A model generated the notes under the pieces. It made no database searches. It was not told the DNA's origin and saw nothing but the letters and a program-made list of their open reading frames with translations. The translations under genes were made by a program, and so were the position numbers. A stretch of DNA of 63,593 nucleotides from Planctomycetaceae bacterium (GTDB taxonomy: Bacteria > Planctomycetota > Planctomycetia > Planctomycetales > Planctomycetaceae): positions 1-63,593 of the forward strand of contig JADZEF010000067.1 in assembly GCA_020850695.1 (NCBI GenBank), written 5' to 3'. This document shows, one piece after another, positions 1 to 7,804 of the stretch; the first letter of the stretch is position 1; each line of letters begins with the position of its first letter.

Positions 1-206
1 ACAAGGTGCTGTTCAACCCCAAGCACGCCATTCCGGTCGATCTCGAAGCGGACAACCTTCTGTTCGTGGTTCCGATCGAGGATGTCGTGGCCGTCTTCCG
101 CCGCACCGCGAACGAAGTAACCAGCCGGCGGAACAAGTCGAGTGATGCGTCCGACGAGGATTCGGTTTCCGACGACGGACTCGATTCCCTGGATGATGTC
201 GAGTGA
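1..206 (+). CDS. C-terminal end of an unknown protein (cut by window edge)
   Basis: An open frame enters from the left edge and stops with TGA at 204-206. About 67 codons are visible. The first half is hydrophobic and beta-like (motif LLFVVPIEDVVAVF). The tail is acidic and Ser/Asp-rich and looks unstructured (SSDASDEDSVSDDGLD). An internal GTG at position 6 could open a short frame, but codon use runs straight from the edge, so a truncated longer gene is more likely. No family is recognised. Confidence 0.55.
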   Translation, partial: KVLFNPKHAIPVDLEADNLLFVVPIEDVVAVFRRTANEVTSRRNKSSDASDEDSVSDDGLDSLDDVE

Positions 207-211
207 CGGAC

Positions 212-243
212 GTCTGAGTGCCCCACGTCGGGGCATCACAGAC
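212..243. terminator. Hairpin after the partial gene
   Basis: TGCCCC at 219-224 pairs with GGGGCA at 230-235, and GTCTG at 212-216 pairs with CAGAC at 239-243. It starts six bases after the stop codon of the partial gene. There is no T tract, so it is only a candidate terminator. CAGACTGCG at 239-247 can pair instead with CGCAGTCTG at 264-272, so two alternative structures are possible. Confidence 0.4.
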
Positions 244-287
244 TGCGAGCAAGAGCCAGAGCACGCAGTCTGAGAGCAGGGCCTGTG

Positions 288-311
288 CACGGGCATGAGT
301 GCCCGTGCTAC
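288..311. repeat. Single copy of the ACGGGCATGAGTGCCCGT palindromic repeat
   Basis: These 24 bases are identical to the right arm of the inverted pair at 7603-7675 and close to the arms at 39841-39931. Each copy is internally self-complementary (ACGGGCA...TGCCCGT). Here only one copy is present, without its inverted partner. Confidence 0.75.
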
Positions 312-333
312 GGTTGATCGAGCACAACGCAAG

Positions 334-359
334 AACGCCGAACGTTGCTGTCCGGCGTT
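334..359. terminator. Possible hairpin terminator
   Basis: AACGCCG at 334-340 pairs with CGGCGTT at 353-359 and is followed on the plus strand by a weak T-rich run (TCGCTTTTC). It lies between the end of the left-edge gene and the end of the convergent Tat protein gene. The stem is short and the T run imperfect. Confidence 0.3.
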
Positions 360-394
360 TCGCTTTTCTGAACATGGGGATCGACAATGGCTGC

Positions 395-1945
395 TCAGGC
401 TTCGACGCCCAGCAGCTTGCAGGCATCGACATAGCCCGCGGCGCGGAACCCGCTCTTGTCGTCGCGGTTGTAGCCGTAGGCGCTCGCGGTGACGCGGGCC
501 AGGCCGACGATCTGACGCCATCGGAACGCCGGCCGCGTGGTGCGGTATTCTTCGCGGACGGTGTGGAAATACTTCTCGCCGTGCAGGCGGCCGTCTTCGC
601 TGATGGCGTACTTCAGCATCAGGTCAAACACCGGATCGACCGGCAGCCCCCGCTCGCCGTAGATCTGGATGGCGGCGGTCGCCTTCCCCTGGTCGTTGTG
701 GCGGATCGCGTCTTCGGCTTCCGCCAGGAGGCCCGGGCCGTCCTGGACCTTGATCAGGCTGCGGTGGTCTTCGGTCGGGTACGGAGTGGCCTGGAGCGTT
801 GTCGTCTGCAGGCCCGCGTGGTAGCCGGCGACGATGAGCCCGGTGATGGCGTGCGGGGTGGCCGCGATGCGGGCCATGTTCCGCCAGGCGTTGGTGGCGT
901 CGGACGAGTGGACGCCGGCCGAGTCGCCGTGGGTGCGCCACTTCTCGGGGCTCTGACGCAGCACCAGCAGATTCGACGCCATCGAGATGGCTTCGCCGAT
1001 CACTTCCGGCGCGATTCCGTCGGCCAGCGCCGCCGCAACCGCATCGGCCGCTCGTTCGTTCGGTCCCTTGAAGATCGTCATGGCGAGCTTCTCGACCGCC
1101 TCGTCCCCCGGATCGGTCTTGCCGGGAGTCTTGCCGGCCAGCTTGTACTGATCGAGGAGCTTCGGCACGAGAGCGCGGATGGGCGACTCGGGATGCTTGT
1201 GTTCGACATGCATCCGCTCGTGATCGGCACAGAACCGCACGCACTGGCGGAGCAGCGAATACGAGTACTCCTTACCCAGCAGGCCAACCAGCCCGTAGGT
1301 ACGGTGAGCGAAGACAAAGCGGTGGACGTTCAGGTCGTCCTGCATGGCGGGCTGCAGGGCGTTGAACTGATCCAGCGGGTTGTCGCCCACGCTTTTCAGC
1401 AGGCGTTCGCCCTTGTCCGGATCGACGGCGCGGCACGCTTCGCGGATCTTCGATGCCACGTCCGCTTCGGCGGCATGCTCGGCGTCGTGAATGGCTTTCA
1501 GGGTCGTCTTGGACGCACCACCCACTGACTGGATCTGCTGGGCGTTGCGGTAGGCCACTTTGAGGATCGGGAGCGGCTGCCGCTCGGTGGCGAGCAGCTT
1601 CGTCATTTCGAGAGCGGGGATCATCGCCATGGCGGTGTGGAAGCCGACATAGTCGCATCCCCCGAATGTGACGGCATTGGCGAGGGCACCGGCGGCGGTC
1701 ACCCCTTTGAGCGTGACTTCACCCTTCTGGATCTTGGACGCCAGGATCGGCTGCAGCTTTTCGGCGGGGGTGTTGCGGATGAGTTCGACCAGCCCGGCAT
1801 GTTCGCCGAGCGGGATCGATTCGGAACCTTCCTCGGCGAAGGCGGTTGAGAAGCCGAGATCGGTCGCCAGCGACGACCCGAGCCCCACGGCCAGCATGCC
1901 GCGACCAACGTCCGACAGAAACGCGCGACGGTTTGAGGGAGTCAT
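395..1945 (-). CDS. Tat-exported protein of unknown function
   Basis: A protein of about 516 residues. The start at 1945 is chosen because GGAG lies just upstream and the product then opens with a twin-arginine signal (NRRAFLSDVGRGMLAVGL) ending near an AFA cleavage site. The body is largely helical and rich in His and Cys. Motifs include GGCDYVGFHTA, VHRFVFAHRTYGL and CADHERMHVEH, which might bind a metal or cofactor. A distant link to questin-oxidase-like proteins is possible but I cannot establish it. An upstream in-frame ATG at 2062 would add 39 residues ahead of the Tat signal and is rejected. Folded export to the periplasm is inferred from the signal. Confidence 0.8.
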   Translation of the reverse strand: MTPSNRRAFLSDVGRGMLAVGLGSSLATDLGFSTAFAEEGSESIPLGEHAGLVELIRNTPAEKLQPILASKIQKGEVTLKGVTAAGALANAVTFGGCDYVGFHTAMAMIPALEMTKLLATERQPLPILKVAYRNAQQIQSVGGASKTTLKAIHDAEHAAEADVASKIREACRAVDPDKGERLLKSVGDNPLDQFNALQPAMQDDLNVHRFVFAHRTYGLVGLLGKEYSYSLLRQCVRFCADHERMHVEHKHPESPIRALVPKLLDQYKLAGKTPGKTDPGDEAVEKLAMTIFKGPNERAADAVAAALADGIAPEVIGEAISMASNLLVLRQSPEKWRTHGDSAGVHSSDATNAWRNMARIAATPHAITGLIVAGYHAGLQTTTLQATPYPTEDHRSLIKVQDGPGLLAEAEDAIRHNDQGKATAAIQIYGERGLPVDPVFDLMLKYAISEDGRLHGEKYFHTVREEYRTTRPAFRWRQIVGLARVTASAYGYNRDDKSGFRAAGYVDACKLLGVEA

Positions 1946-2133
1946 CGACTTCTCCAGGAGCGTGGGTGGGAAGCGGCGTTCCCAAGGCCGCACCGGCCGG
2001 GGGCGAACGCAAATTCGATCATAATTCCCAGAACGGAGGGGCGTTACACGATTCGTGTGCAATTCGCCTCCCCCGGAGGCGACCCGCGGCTGGGAATCTC
2101 GGCCTCACGGCCACCCGCCGCAACGGATCTTTG

Positions 2134-2205
2134 TCGTTGGTCATTGGTCTTTGGTCATTTGTCATTTCTGAAATGACCACTGACCAATGATCAACGACCA
2201 ATGAA
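2134..2205. repeat. Heptad-repeat palindrome (TTGGTCA units)
   Basis: Tandem 7-base units (TTGGTCA, TTGGTCT, TTGGTCA, TTTGTCA) run into a short loop around TTTCTGAAA. They return as the complement (TGACCAC, TGACCAA, TGATCAA, CGACCAA). The whole can fold into a hairpin of about 30 bp. It lies between two minus-strand genes, after the stop of the ATP-grasp gene and ahead of the start of the Tat protein gene. Its 7-base period matches the elements at 34514-34694 and 46753-46942. Confidence 0.8.
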
Positions 2206-2236
2206 CAATCCTCTCGATCCCGCGCGGCCATCCGGT

Positions 2237-3223
2237 TTACCTTGTCCCGACCCTCTTCGCGGCCGACTTCACGATGCGATCGATCAGCGGGACGTACCCA
2301 AGCCCGACCTTGTCGGCGATCATCGGGAGGTCGGAGTGGTGCGGATGAAGGCCCGCCAGCGGGTTGACTTCGATGAAGCTGGGGCATCCTGCTCCGTCGG
2401 AACGGACATCGACGCGGCCTCCATCACGACAGTTGAGGGCTCGCCAGGCCCGCAGCGCGACTGCCTCAGCCTCACGGACCTCCGGATCGCTGTTGTGGAC
2501 GAGCCGGTACTCGACCAGTTCCTCGCACTTCTCCTTGTTGACGTACGAGTAGGCGCCCGGCTCGGCGCCGTCCAGCAAGACGATCTCCATCGTGCCAAGC
2601 ACGGAGGCGTCGGCCCCGGTTCCCAGCAGTCCGACCGTGAACTCGCGGCCGGATAGGTAGGTTTCGACCAGCACCGGCTGCCGGAAGCGCTCCAGCAGTT
2701 CCTCACAGGACGAGCGCAACGCGGCCGCATCGGCCAGGAAGGACATCGGACCGACACCCTTCCCCGTTCCTTCCGCCACCGGCTTGGCGAACAGCGGGAA
2801 CGGCAGATCGATAGCGTCGACGTCCTCCAACCGACACACGAGCGCCGCCCGAGGTGTCGGGATTCCGGCGGCCCGCAACACGTCCTTTGTGAACCCCTTG
2901 TGCAGCGACAGCGCCATCACGAGCGGATCGGAAAACGTGTACTCGATACCGTAGAGATCGAGCACCGCAGGCACCTGGGCCTCGCGGCCCAGCCCGCGCA
3001 GACCTTCGGCGATGTTGAACACGAGATCCCAGCGACTCCCGGCCGCGAGCCGCTCGACAAGCTGGCGGCCATGACCGATGCGGTCGGTCTGATGGCCCAG
3101 CTGCCGCAGCGCCGTCTCGAGCGCTTCGATCGTGTCATCCCGATCGAACTCCGCGGTCTCCTCCTCGGTGTAGCCGGCCGCGAGGTACTCGGAACGAAGG
3201 TCAAACGTCAGGCCGATGTGCAC
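2237..3223 (-). CDS. D-alanine--D-alanine ligase family protein (ATP-grasp)
   Basis: 328 residues, close to the usual Ddl length. The N-terminal domain carries DLVFNIAEG. The ATP-grasp core follows with LHKGFTKDVLRAAGIPTP and an LFAKPVAEGTGKGV lysine/glycine loop. Near the C-terminus FIEVNPLAGLHPHHSDLP gives the metal- and phosphate-binding acid residues. Members ligate D-Ala-D-Ala for peptidoglycan or make other dipeptide-type bonds, with ATP forming an acyl phosphate. It lacks murein-gene neighbours, so the true substrate is uncertain. It ends with TAA at 2237-2239. The start ATG is the first plausible one. Confidence 0.82.
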   Translation of the reverse strand: MHIGLTFDLRSEYLAAGYTEEETAEFDRDDTIEALETALRQLGHQTDRIGHGRQLVERLAAGSRWDLVFNIAEGLRGLGREAQVPAVLDLYGIEYTFSDPLVMALSLHKGFTKDVLRAAGIPTPRAALVCRLEDVDAIDLPFPLFAKPVAEGTGKGVGPMSFLADAAALRSSCEELLERFRQPVLVETYLSGREFTVGLLGTGADASVLGTMEIVLLDGAEPGAYSYVNKEKCEELVEYRLVHNSDPEVREAEAVALRAWRALNCRDGGRVDVRSDGAGCPSFIEVNPLAGLHPHHSDLPMIADKVGLGYVPLIDRIVKSAAKRVGTR

Positions 3224-3331
3224 GAGAAAACTCGGAATCCGGAAGGAGCGTCGTCGGGTCTGGCGTCATGATAGCAATGCGGTGCGAGGATGGGATGCCC
3301 TGCCACACGGCGCGTTCTGAAGCAGATCCTC

Positions 3332-3360
3332 GGGACAATGCTCCGACGGACCGGTATGAT
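3332..3360 (+). promoter_or_regulatory. Candidate sigma70-type promoter of aroB
   Basis: GGGACA at 3332-3337 and TATGAT at 3355-3360 are separated by 17 bases. This is a good -10 and a moderate -35 match in a GC-rich intergenic region. Transcription would begin near 3367, about 55 bases before the chosen aroB start. Confidence 0.4.
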
Positions 3361-3422
3361 CGTGCAGGAGTCCGCCGCACAGTTTGCGGTTTGACCGTTC
3401 CATTCGTTTGAGGACCGTGGCC

Positions 3423-4571
3423 GTGTCAGTCGATGCTTCTCCGGAACCCAATGTCGTGCAGGTCTTTCTGGGGCCGCGCAGCTACGACATTCTGATTGGC
3501 ACCGGGATTCTGTCGGCCTTCGCCCGCTATGCCGAGACCTGGATGGAGCGGCTGACCGACGGTCGCGCGCAGAAGGGGCGAGCGCTCGTCGTCACCGATC
3601 GAAACCTGGCCGGATCGCACGCCCGTACCGTCCTCGACAGCCTGAAGTCCGGCGGATGGACGTGCCGGGAGGCCGTTCTCGAACCAGGAGAGCCATCGAA
3701 GTCGCTGGAGACTGCGGCGCACCTGTATGACGAACTCGTCGAACTCGAGGCCGACCGGCACACGGTCGTTGTGGCGGTCGGCGGAGGGGTCGTTGGCGAT
3801 GCCGCCGGGTTTGCCGCGGCAACGTACGCCCGCGGCGTCCCTTTCGTGCAGGTGCCCACCAGCCTGCTCGCGCACGTCGACAGCTCGGTGGGCGGCAAAG
3901 TGGGTATCAACCACCCGCGCGCCAAGAATCTCATCGGAGCCTTTCATCAGCCGCTGGGCGTGTGCATCGACACCGCCACGCTCGATACGTTGCCCGACCG
4001 CGAGTACCGCAGCGGGCTGGCCGAGGTGGTGAAGTATGGCGTCATCATGGACGAGGAGTTTTTCGACTGGCTCGAACGGAACGTCGCGGCCCTCAACAAT
4101 CGATCCTCTGAAGCATTGCAGTATGTCATCGCTCGGAGCTGCCGGTTGAAGGCGGATGTCGTCGAGCACGATGAGTTCGAGACGAAGGGATTGCGGGCGT
4201 CCCTCAACTACGGTCACACGTTCGCCCACGCCTATGAGGCGCTCGTCGGTTACGGCGAGCTGCTGCACGGCGAGGCCGTGGCGATCGGAATGGTGGATGC
4301 CAGCCGGCTTTCCGAGCGGCTGGGCCGGATCGGTCCGGACGTCACGCAGCGGCAGAAGGATCTGCTCGAAGCACTGCACCTGCCGACGCGCTTGCCGGCC
4401 AAGGTGAAACTGTCGTCGGACGACGTCGTGGCCACGATGAAGCTCGACAAGAAGGCGCGGGCCGGACGGTTGCGATTTGTGCTCCCCGATCGCATGGGGC
4501 ATGTGGCTCTCGTCGGCGACGTCCCGGAAGCGACCGTGCGGCACGTGTTGGCGGAAGCGTCCGCCCGCTGA
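3423..4571 (+). CDS. aroB: 3-dehydroquinate synthase
   Basis: Converts DAHP to 3-dehydroquinate, the second step of the shikimate pathway, using NAD and a divalent metal in the cytoplasm. About 382 residues. Family signatures are clear: VVAVGGGVVGDAAGFAAAT for the NAD loop, VPTSLLAHVDSSVGGKVG, then KAEVV-like and LNYGHTFAHAYE with the metal-binding histidines, and LLHGEAVAIGM. The GTG at 3423 is preferred because GAGG lies nine bases upstream. In-frame GTG at 3417 and TTG at 3384 are alternatives. It stands alone, without other aro genes nearby. Confidence 0.95.
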   Translation: MSVDASPEPNVVQVFLGPRSYDILIGTGILSAFARYAETWMERLTDGRAQKGRALVVTDRNLAGSHARTVLDSLKSGGWTCREAVLEPGEPSKSLETAAHLYDELVELEADRHTVVVAVGGGVVGDAAGFAAATYARGVPFVQVPTSLLAHVDSSVGGKVGINHPRAKNLIGAFHQPLGVCIDTATLDTLPDREYRSGLAEVVKYGVIMDEEFFDWLERNVAALNNRSSEALQYVIARSCRLKADVVEHDEFETKGLRASLNYGHTFAHAYEALVGYGELLHGEAVAIGMVDASRLSERLGRIGPDVTQRQKDLLEALHLPTRLPAKVKLSSDDVVATMKLDKKARAGRLRFVLPDRMGHVALVGDVPEATVRHVLAEASAR

Positions 4572-4966
4572 GCTGCGGCGAGTGACCGCCGATTGCCGCG
4601 CGACGCTTCGGATCGCAACGGATCGTTTCGGATTTCAGCGTGAAGCGGAAACTCCGCACGCACCGGCATGTTTCCGGATTTCGACACTTTCCGGCCGCGC
4701 GCATACAATTTCGGTGATGAGAACTGGACGGGACCGTGGCTACGATGGGATTCGGCCCAGACCGAACGGAACATGGAACGGACAAAGCGGCGGATTTCGG
4801 ATGGAGTTGCGGTTTGGCTCAAGTACGACCAGCTTGAAATCTCATCGCGTGAACTGGTCGCGCGGAAGGTCACGGGACCCAGGAATCGCCGGTCGTCGTT
4901 CTTCTGACATTCATCGTTCGCAAGACGCGTTTTTTTCATGTGACAATCTCCGAAGCGAGGGCCGCC
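4572..4966. other. Intergenic region, no convincing gene
   Basis: 395 bases between aroB and the next gene. Several short frames cross it but none has a ribosome site or a natural-looking product. A -10-like TACAAT occurs in GCATACAATTT near 4705, without a good -35. Confidence 0.5.
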
Positions 4967-5539
4967 ATGACGCACTGCCTGACGCACCAACTCGAGGAAG
5001 ACCAGGCCACACCGCTCGGAATGATGTGTCCGTGCTGCAAGCTCCGCCTGTACGCCATTCCTCCGGAAGGACCATGCCGGGCATTCTGGGAGAGCCAGCC
5101 GGGCGCCTATACGCTGAACCGCAAGCCATTGTGGACCTTCAGCCTGATGTGGGACGACTTTCGCATCCGCTCGCTGCATCTCGACGGAACCCTCGAAGAT
5201 GAGCGGGGAATGCTGGTCCGCGAGATGGAGCGAATGAAGATCGAGGCCGAGATGCGGGCGGCCCGCAACGAACTCGAACTGGAGAACGAACGAGGCTTCG
5301 CTCCGCTACCCGGAGATTTCGAACTCTCGAACGGGTTGGGGGCCAACGACCCATCGGGCGACGGCCGGTTCGGCGACTCCGGAGTGTCCAACGACTTCGG
5401 CTCGATCGAGGTCAACGGCGAGGGAGAGGACGGCTCGATGCAAGGTGAAGAGGAAGAGGAGGACGAGCACTGGCTCGACCTCCCCGAGCCCGAGTCATGG
5501 GTTGACATCGATTGGAAGCCGGAAGACGACGCCGAGTGA
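4967..5539 (+). CDS. Unknown protein with CPCC motif and acidic tail
   Basis: 190 residues. The start ATG at 4967 is preceded by GAGGG. The N-terminal part has MCPCCKLRLYA, a two-cysteine-pair-like motif, then a Trp-rich stretch (PLWTFSLMWDDF), then a charged helix (REMERMKIEAEMRAARNELE). The last about 70 residues are strongly acidic and Gly/Asn-rich, with a run of glutamates, and are probably disordered. Two cysteines alone rarely hold zinc, so a partner or dimer would be needed. No family is recognised. Confidence 0.7.
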   Translation: MTHCLTHQLEEDQATPLGMMCPCCKLRLYAIPPEGPCRAFWESQPGAYTLNRKPLWTFSLMWDDFRIRSLHLDGTLEDERGMLVREMERMKIEAEMRAARNELELENERGFAPLPGDFELSNGLGANDPSGDGRFGDSGVSNDFGSIEVNGEGEDGSMQGEEEEEDEHWLDLPEPESWVDIDWKPEDDAE

Positions 5540-5573
5540 GGTTCCTCGCAGAACGTGAGGTTCCTCGCAGAAC
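5536..5573 (+). repeat. Perfect 19-bp tandem duplication at a stop codon
   Basis: Two identical 19-base units (GTGAGGTTCCTCGCAGAAC) lie head to tail at 5536-5554 and 5555-5573. The first unit contains the TGA that ends the preceding gene. Each unit includes GAGGTTCCTC, an imperfect palindrome. It looks like a recent slippage duplication. Confidence 0.85.
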
Positions 5574-5591
5574 ATTGAAAGCGTCGTACCG

Positions 5592-5996
5592 ATGCGCTTG
5601 CAGACTCGCTCCACTCAGGCTGCACAGTGCTGGCGGCAGGCTTGTCTCGCCATGAACGATTCGGACTGGGATCAATCCATCGCCATGTTCCTGCGGACGG
5701 TACTGCTCGTCCCGGACAATGTCCTCTATCGGCAATGCCTTCGCGGGTCCGAATTCAAAAAGTTCGCCGGCGACCGAACCCGGACGACACTTTCCCCGGA
5801 CGACCACGGCCGAATTGTGGAACGGATTGCCGCCGCTCGGACCGCTGGCGACTGGGCCGAAATGGACCGTTGCGCGGAAGAGGGGCTTCGCCATGATCCC
5901 TGGAATCGCGTCTTGAACCTCGCCATGGCGGAAGCCTGCGAGAAGCGAGGATTCTTCGACTGCACCGTTTTCGGTCGAGCGATCGCCGAGGATTGA
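5592..5996 (+). CDS. Small TPR-like protein of unknown function
   Basis: 134 residues. Helical pairs such as CWRQACLAMNDSDWDQSIAMFLRTVLLVPDN and GDWAEMDRCAEEGLRHDPWNRVLNLAMAE-type segments resemble tetratricopeptide units, with the usual spacing of small and aromatic residues. Such proteins mediate protein contacts. It starts 18 bases after the tandem duplication and ends just before the kinase gene, so the two may be co-transcribed and could act together. The partner is not known. Confidence 0.7.
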   Translation: MRLQTRSTQAAQCWRQACLAMNDSDWDQSIAMFLRTVLLVPDNVLYRQCLRGSEFKKFAGDRTRTTLSPDDHGRIVERIAAARTAGDWAEMDRCAEEGLRHDPWNRVLNLAMAEACEKRGFFDCTVFGRAIAED

Positions 5997-6094
5997 ATCA
6001 GCCCACGGCAAATCGGTTTGACCGCACGGCCGCCTCGGCTGCACAATGGCACGAGTTATCCCGCATCTCCTCGCCGCCATTTTCGCCGCTCCCT

Positions 6095-7576
6095 ATGTCC
6101 TCGGCTGATTCCGGATCAGATCTCTCGTTCGGAACGCCGGCGCTGGTGGCCGATGTCTTGCGATCGACGGCGGCACTGATTGAAGGCGTGGCCCCCGCTC
6201 TCCTGTCCGAGCACTTCCGCCGCATCCGCAACCGGCCTCGATACATCCGCGACTATTCCCCGTCGCAGATCGCCGGGCATGTGCGGCTGCTGGCCCAGAT
6301 GAATGCCGATTCGCTCGTGGTGGTGTCGGTGCGCGATGGGGTCGAGCGAGGAGAGTTTGAGATCGAAGTGTGCGGGGCGGATGTCCGCGGGGCGTCGGCG
6401 GTGCTTACCGGATGTATCGCCGACCTCGGCATGTCGATCATCCAGCTCGAAGTTCACACCTGGGAAGACGAAGACGACGATGAGCTGCTGCTGACCGGGC
6501 GCTACCTGATTGTATTGCGGGCCGAGCTCGATGGCCCGCCGTCATCATCGCAAGCGGTTCAGGATCGCCTGAGCCAGCGACTTAAGGGCGCTTATTGGCA
6601 CCTGGTGCGGGGGGACGTCCAGCGGGCTCGGCTGGAGGCCGACCAGAGCGATGAGCTGATTGGCCAGGTGATCGAGTCGCGGTTTCGCGTCGATCGTCGG
6701 TTGGGCGAAGGGGGCATGGGGCGGATTTATCTCGCCACGCAGTTGGAGCTCGACCGTCCTGTGGCATTGAAGATCCTCTCGCGCGAGCTGAGCAGCGATC
6801 CGGCATTTGCGGCGAGCTTCCAGCGCGAGAGCCGTCTGATGGCTCAGATCCGTTCGTCGAGCCTGGTGCAGGTCTATGCGGCCGGCATTTTCCAGGATCA
6901 GGGGTGGATCGCGATGGAATACCTGTCAGGAGGCGACGTGGCACACTACGTCGCCCGCCACGGCGTTCCCCCTGTTGCGCAGACGGCCCGCTGGCTCCAG
7001 CAGACGTTGCGGGGGCTCGAGTACATTCACAACCACGTCGGCATCGTTCATTGCGACCTCAAGCCTGCGAACTTCCTGCTCGACGGCGGGCAGAACGTGA
7101 AGATCGGCGACCTCGGCCTCAGCCAGTTGCAGCACCTTTCGCGTCTGGTGGCCAGCGACGGGAAGATCTCGGGGACGCTGTGGTACATGTCGCCCGAGCA
7201 GGCGCAGGGTCGCACGCCCGAGGAGCGCTCGGACCTGTTCAGCCTGGGGAGCGCCTTTTATCACATCCTGAGCGGGCGGCCGCCGTTTGATGCGGCGAGC
7301 CCGGCCGAAATCCTCACGCGGGTCATCCGCGTCGATTGCGCCCCGCTCAGCGAGGCGGCGCCGAACGTGCCGCCGGGGCTGGCGGTCCTCATCGAACGCC
7401 TGATGCAGCCGGACCCGTTGCGGCGCTACCAGGATGCCGCGGTGGCACGGGCCGACCTCGAAAGCTACCTGACGCGGAACCGGCTTCAGGATTGCGACCT
7501 GGGCGAGTCCGCCCCGCGCGATTCGAGTGTCGTGCTGGCTTTCGAGGTGCCGACGACGCCCGTCGTGCCGGCATAG
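6095..7576 (+). CDS. Ser/Thr protein kinase with GlnD/ACT-like N-terminal domain
   Basis: About 493 residues from ATG 6095. A TTG at 5993, overlapping the previous stop, is an alternative start. Residues about 31-145 resemble the C-terminal part of PII uridylyltransferase (GlnD): a helical segment (LLSEHFRRIRNRPRYIRDYSPSQIAGH) followed by an ACT-like beta-alpha unit (FEIEVCGADVRGASAVLTG). The kinase domain starts near 200, with glycine loop GEGGMG at 204-209, Lys226 in VALKIL, catalytic HCDLKPAN at 319-326, DLG at 339-341 and SPEQ at 366-369. The Arg of the usual HRD is Cys, so this is a non-RD kinase. There is no membrane segment, so it should be cytoplasmic. Ligand sensing through the ACT-like domain is inference. 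Confidence 0.88.
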   Translation: MSSADSGSDLSFGTPALVADVLRSTAALIEGVAPALLSEHFRRIRNRPRYIRDYSPSQIAGHVRLLAQMNADSLVVVSVRDGVERGEFEIEVCGADVRGASAVLTGCIADLGMSIIQLEVHTWEDEDDDELLLTGRYLIVLRAELDGPPSSSQAVQDRLSQRLKGAYWHLVRGDVQRARLEADQSDELIGQVIESRFRVDRRLGEGGMGRIYLATQLELDRPVALKILSRELSSDPAFAASFQRESRLMAQIRSSSLVQVYAAGIFQDQGWIAMEYLSGGDVAHYVARHGVPPVAQTARWLQQTLRGLEYIHNHVGIVHCDLKPANFLLDGGQNVKIGDLGLSQLQHLSRLVASDGKISGTLWYMSPEQAQGRTPEERSDLFSLGSAFYHILSGRPPFDAASPAEILTRVIRVDCAPLSEAAPNVPPGLAVLIERLMQPDPLRRYQDAAVARADLESYLTRNRLQDCDLGESAPRDSSVVLAFEVPTTPVVPA

Positions 7577-7602
7577 GGTTTGTCGGAAGTCTCGATCCGG
7601 AC

Positions 7603-7675
7603 GTAGCACGGGCACTCATGCCCGTGCGAACCTCTTCACAATCCCCACACTCACGGGCATGAGTGCCCGTGCTAC
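7603..7675. repeat. Perfect inverted pair of the palindromic repeat
   Basis: 24-base arms at 7603-7626 and 7652-7675 are exact reverse complements with a 25-base spacer. Each arm also holds an inner palindrome (GGGCACTCATGCCC). The element can form one long hairpin or two small ones. It sits in the gap between the kinase gene and the MFS gene, both on the plus strand. Confidence 0.9.
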
Positions 7676-7804
7676 GAAGGAATTGGCGCTTCGTATCAGC
7701 GTGGACGGGCGAGCCGATGGAGCATTCCCTCTTCACGAACTTCCGTCACCCGCGAGAATGAGGGGATTGCGACCGCATCTACGTCCGCAACCGGGAATCC
7801 AGGG

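Noticed and set aside
299..1528. Long plus-strand open frame of about 400 codons
   Set aside because: It lies antisense to the Tat-protein gene; its product is Arg/Gly/Val-rich without motifs, as expected in GC-rich DNA.
7603..7675. Possible CRISPR-like repeat
   Set aside because: Only two inverted copies, no direct array and no cas genes.
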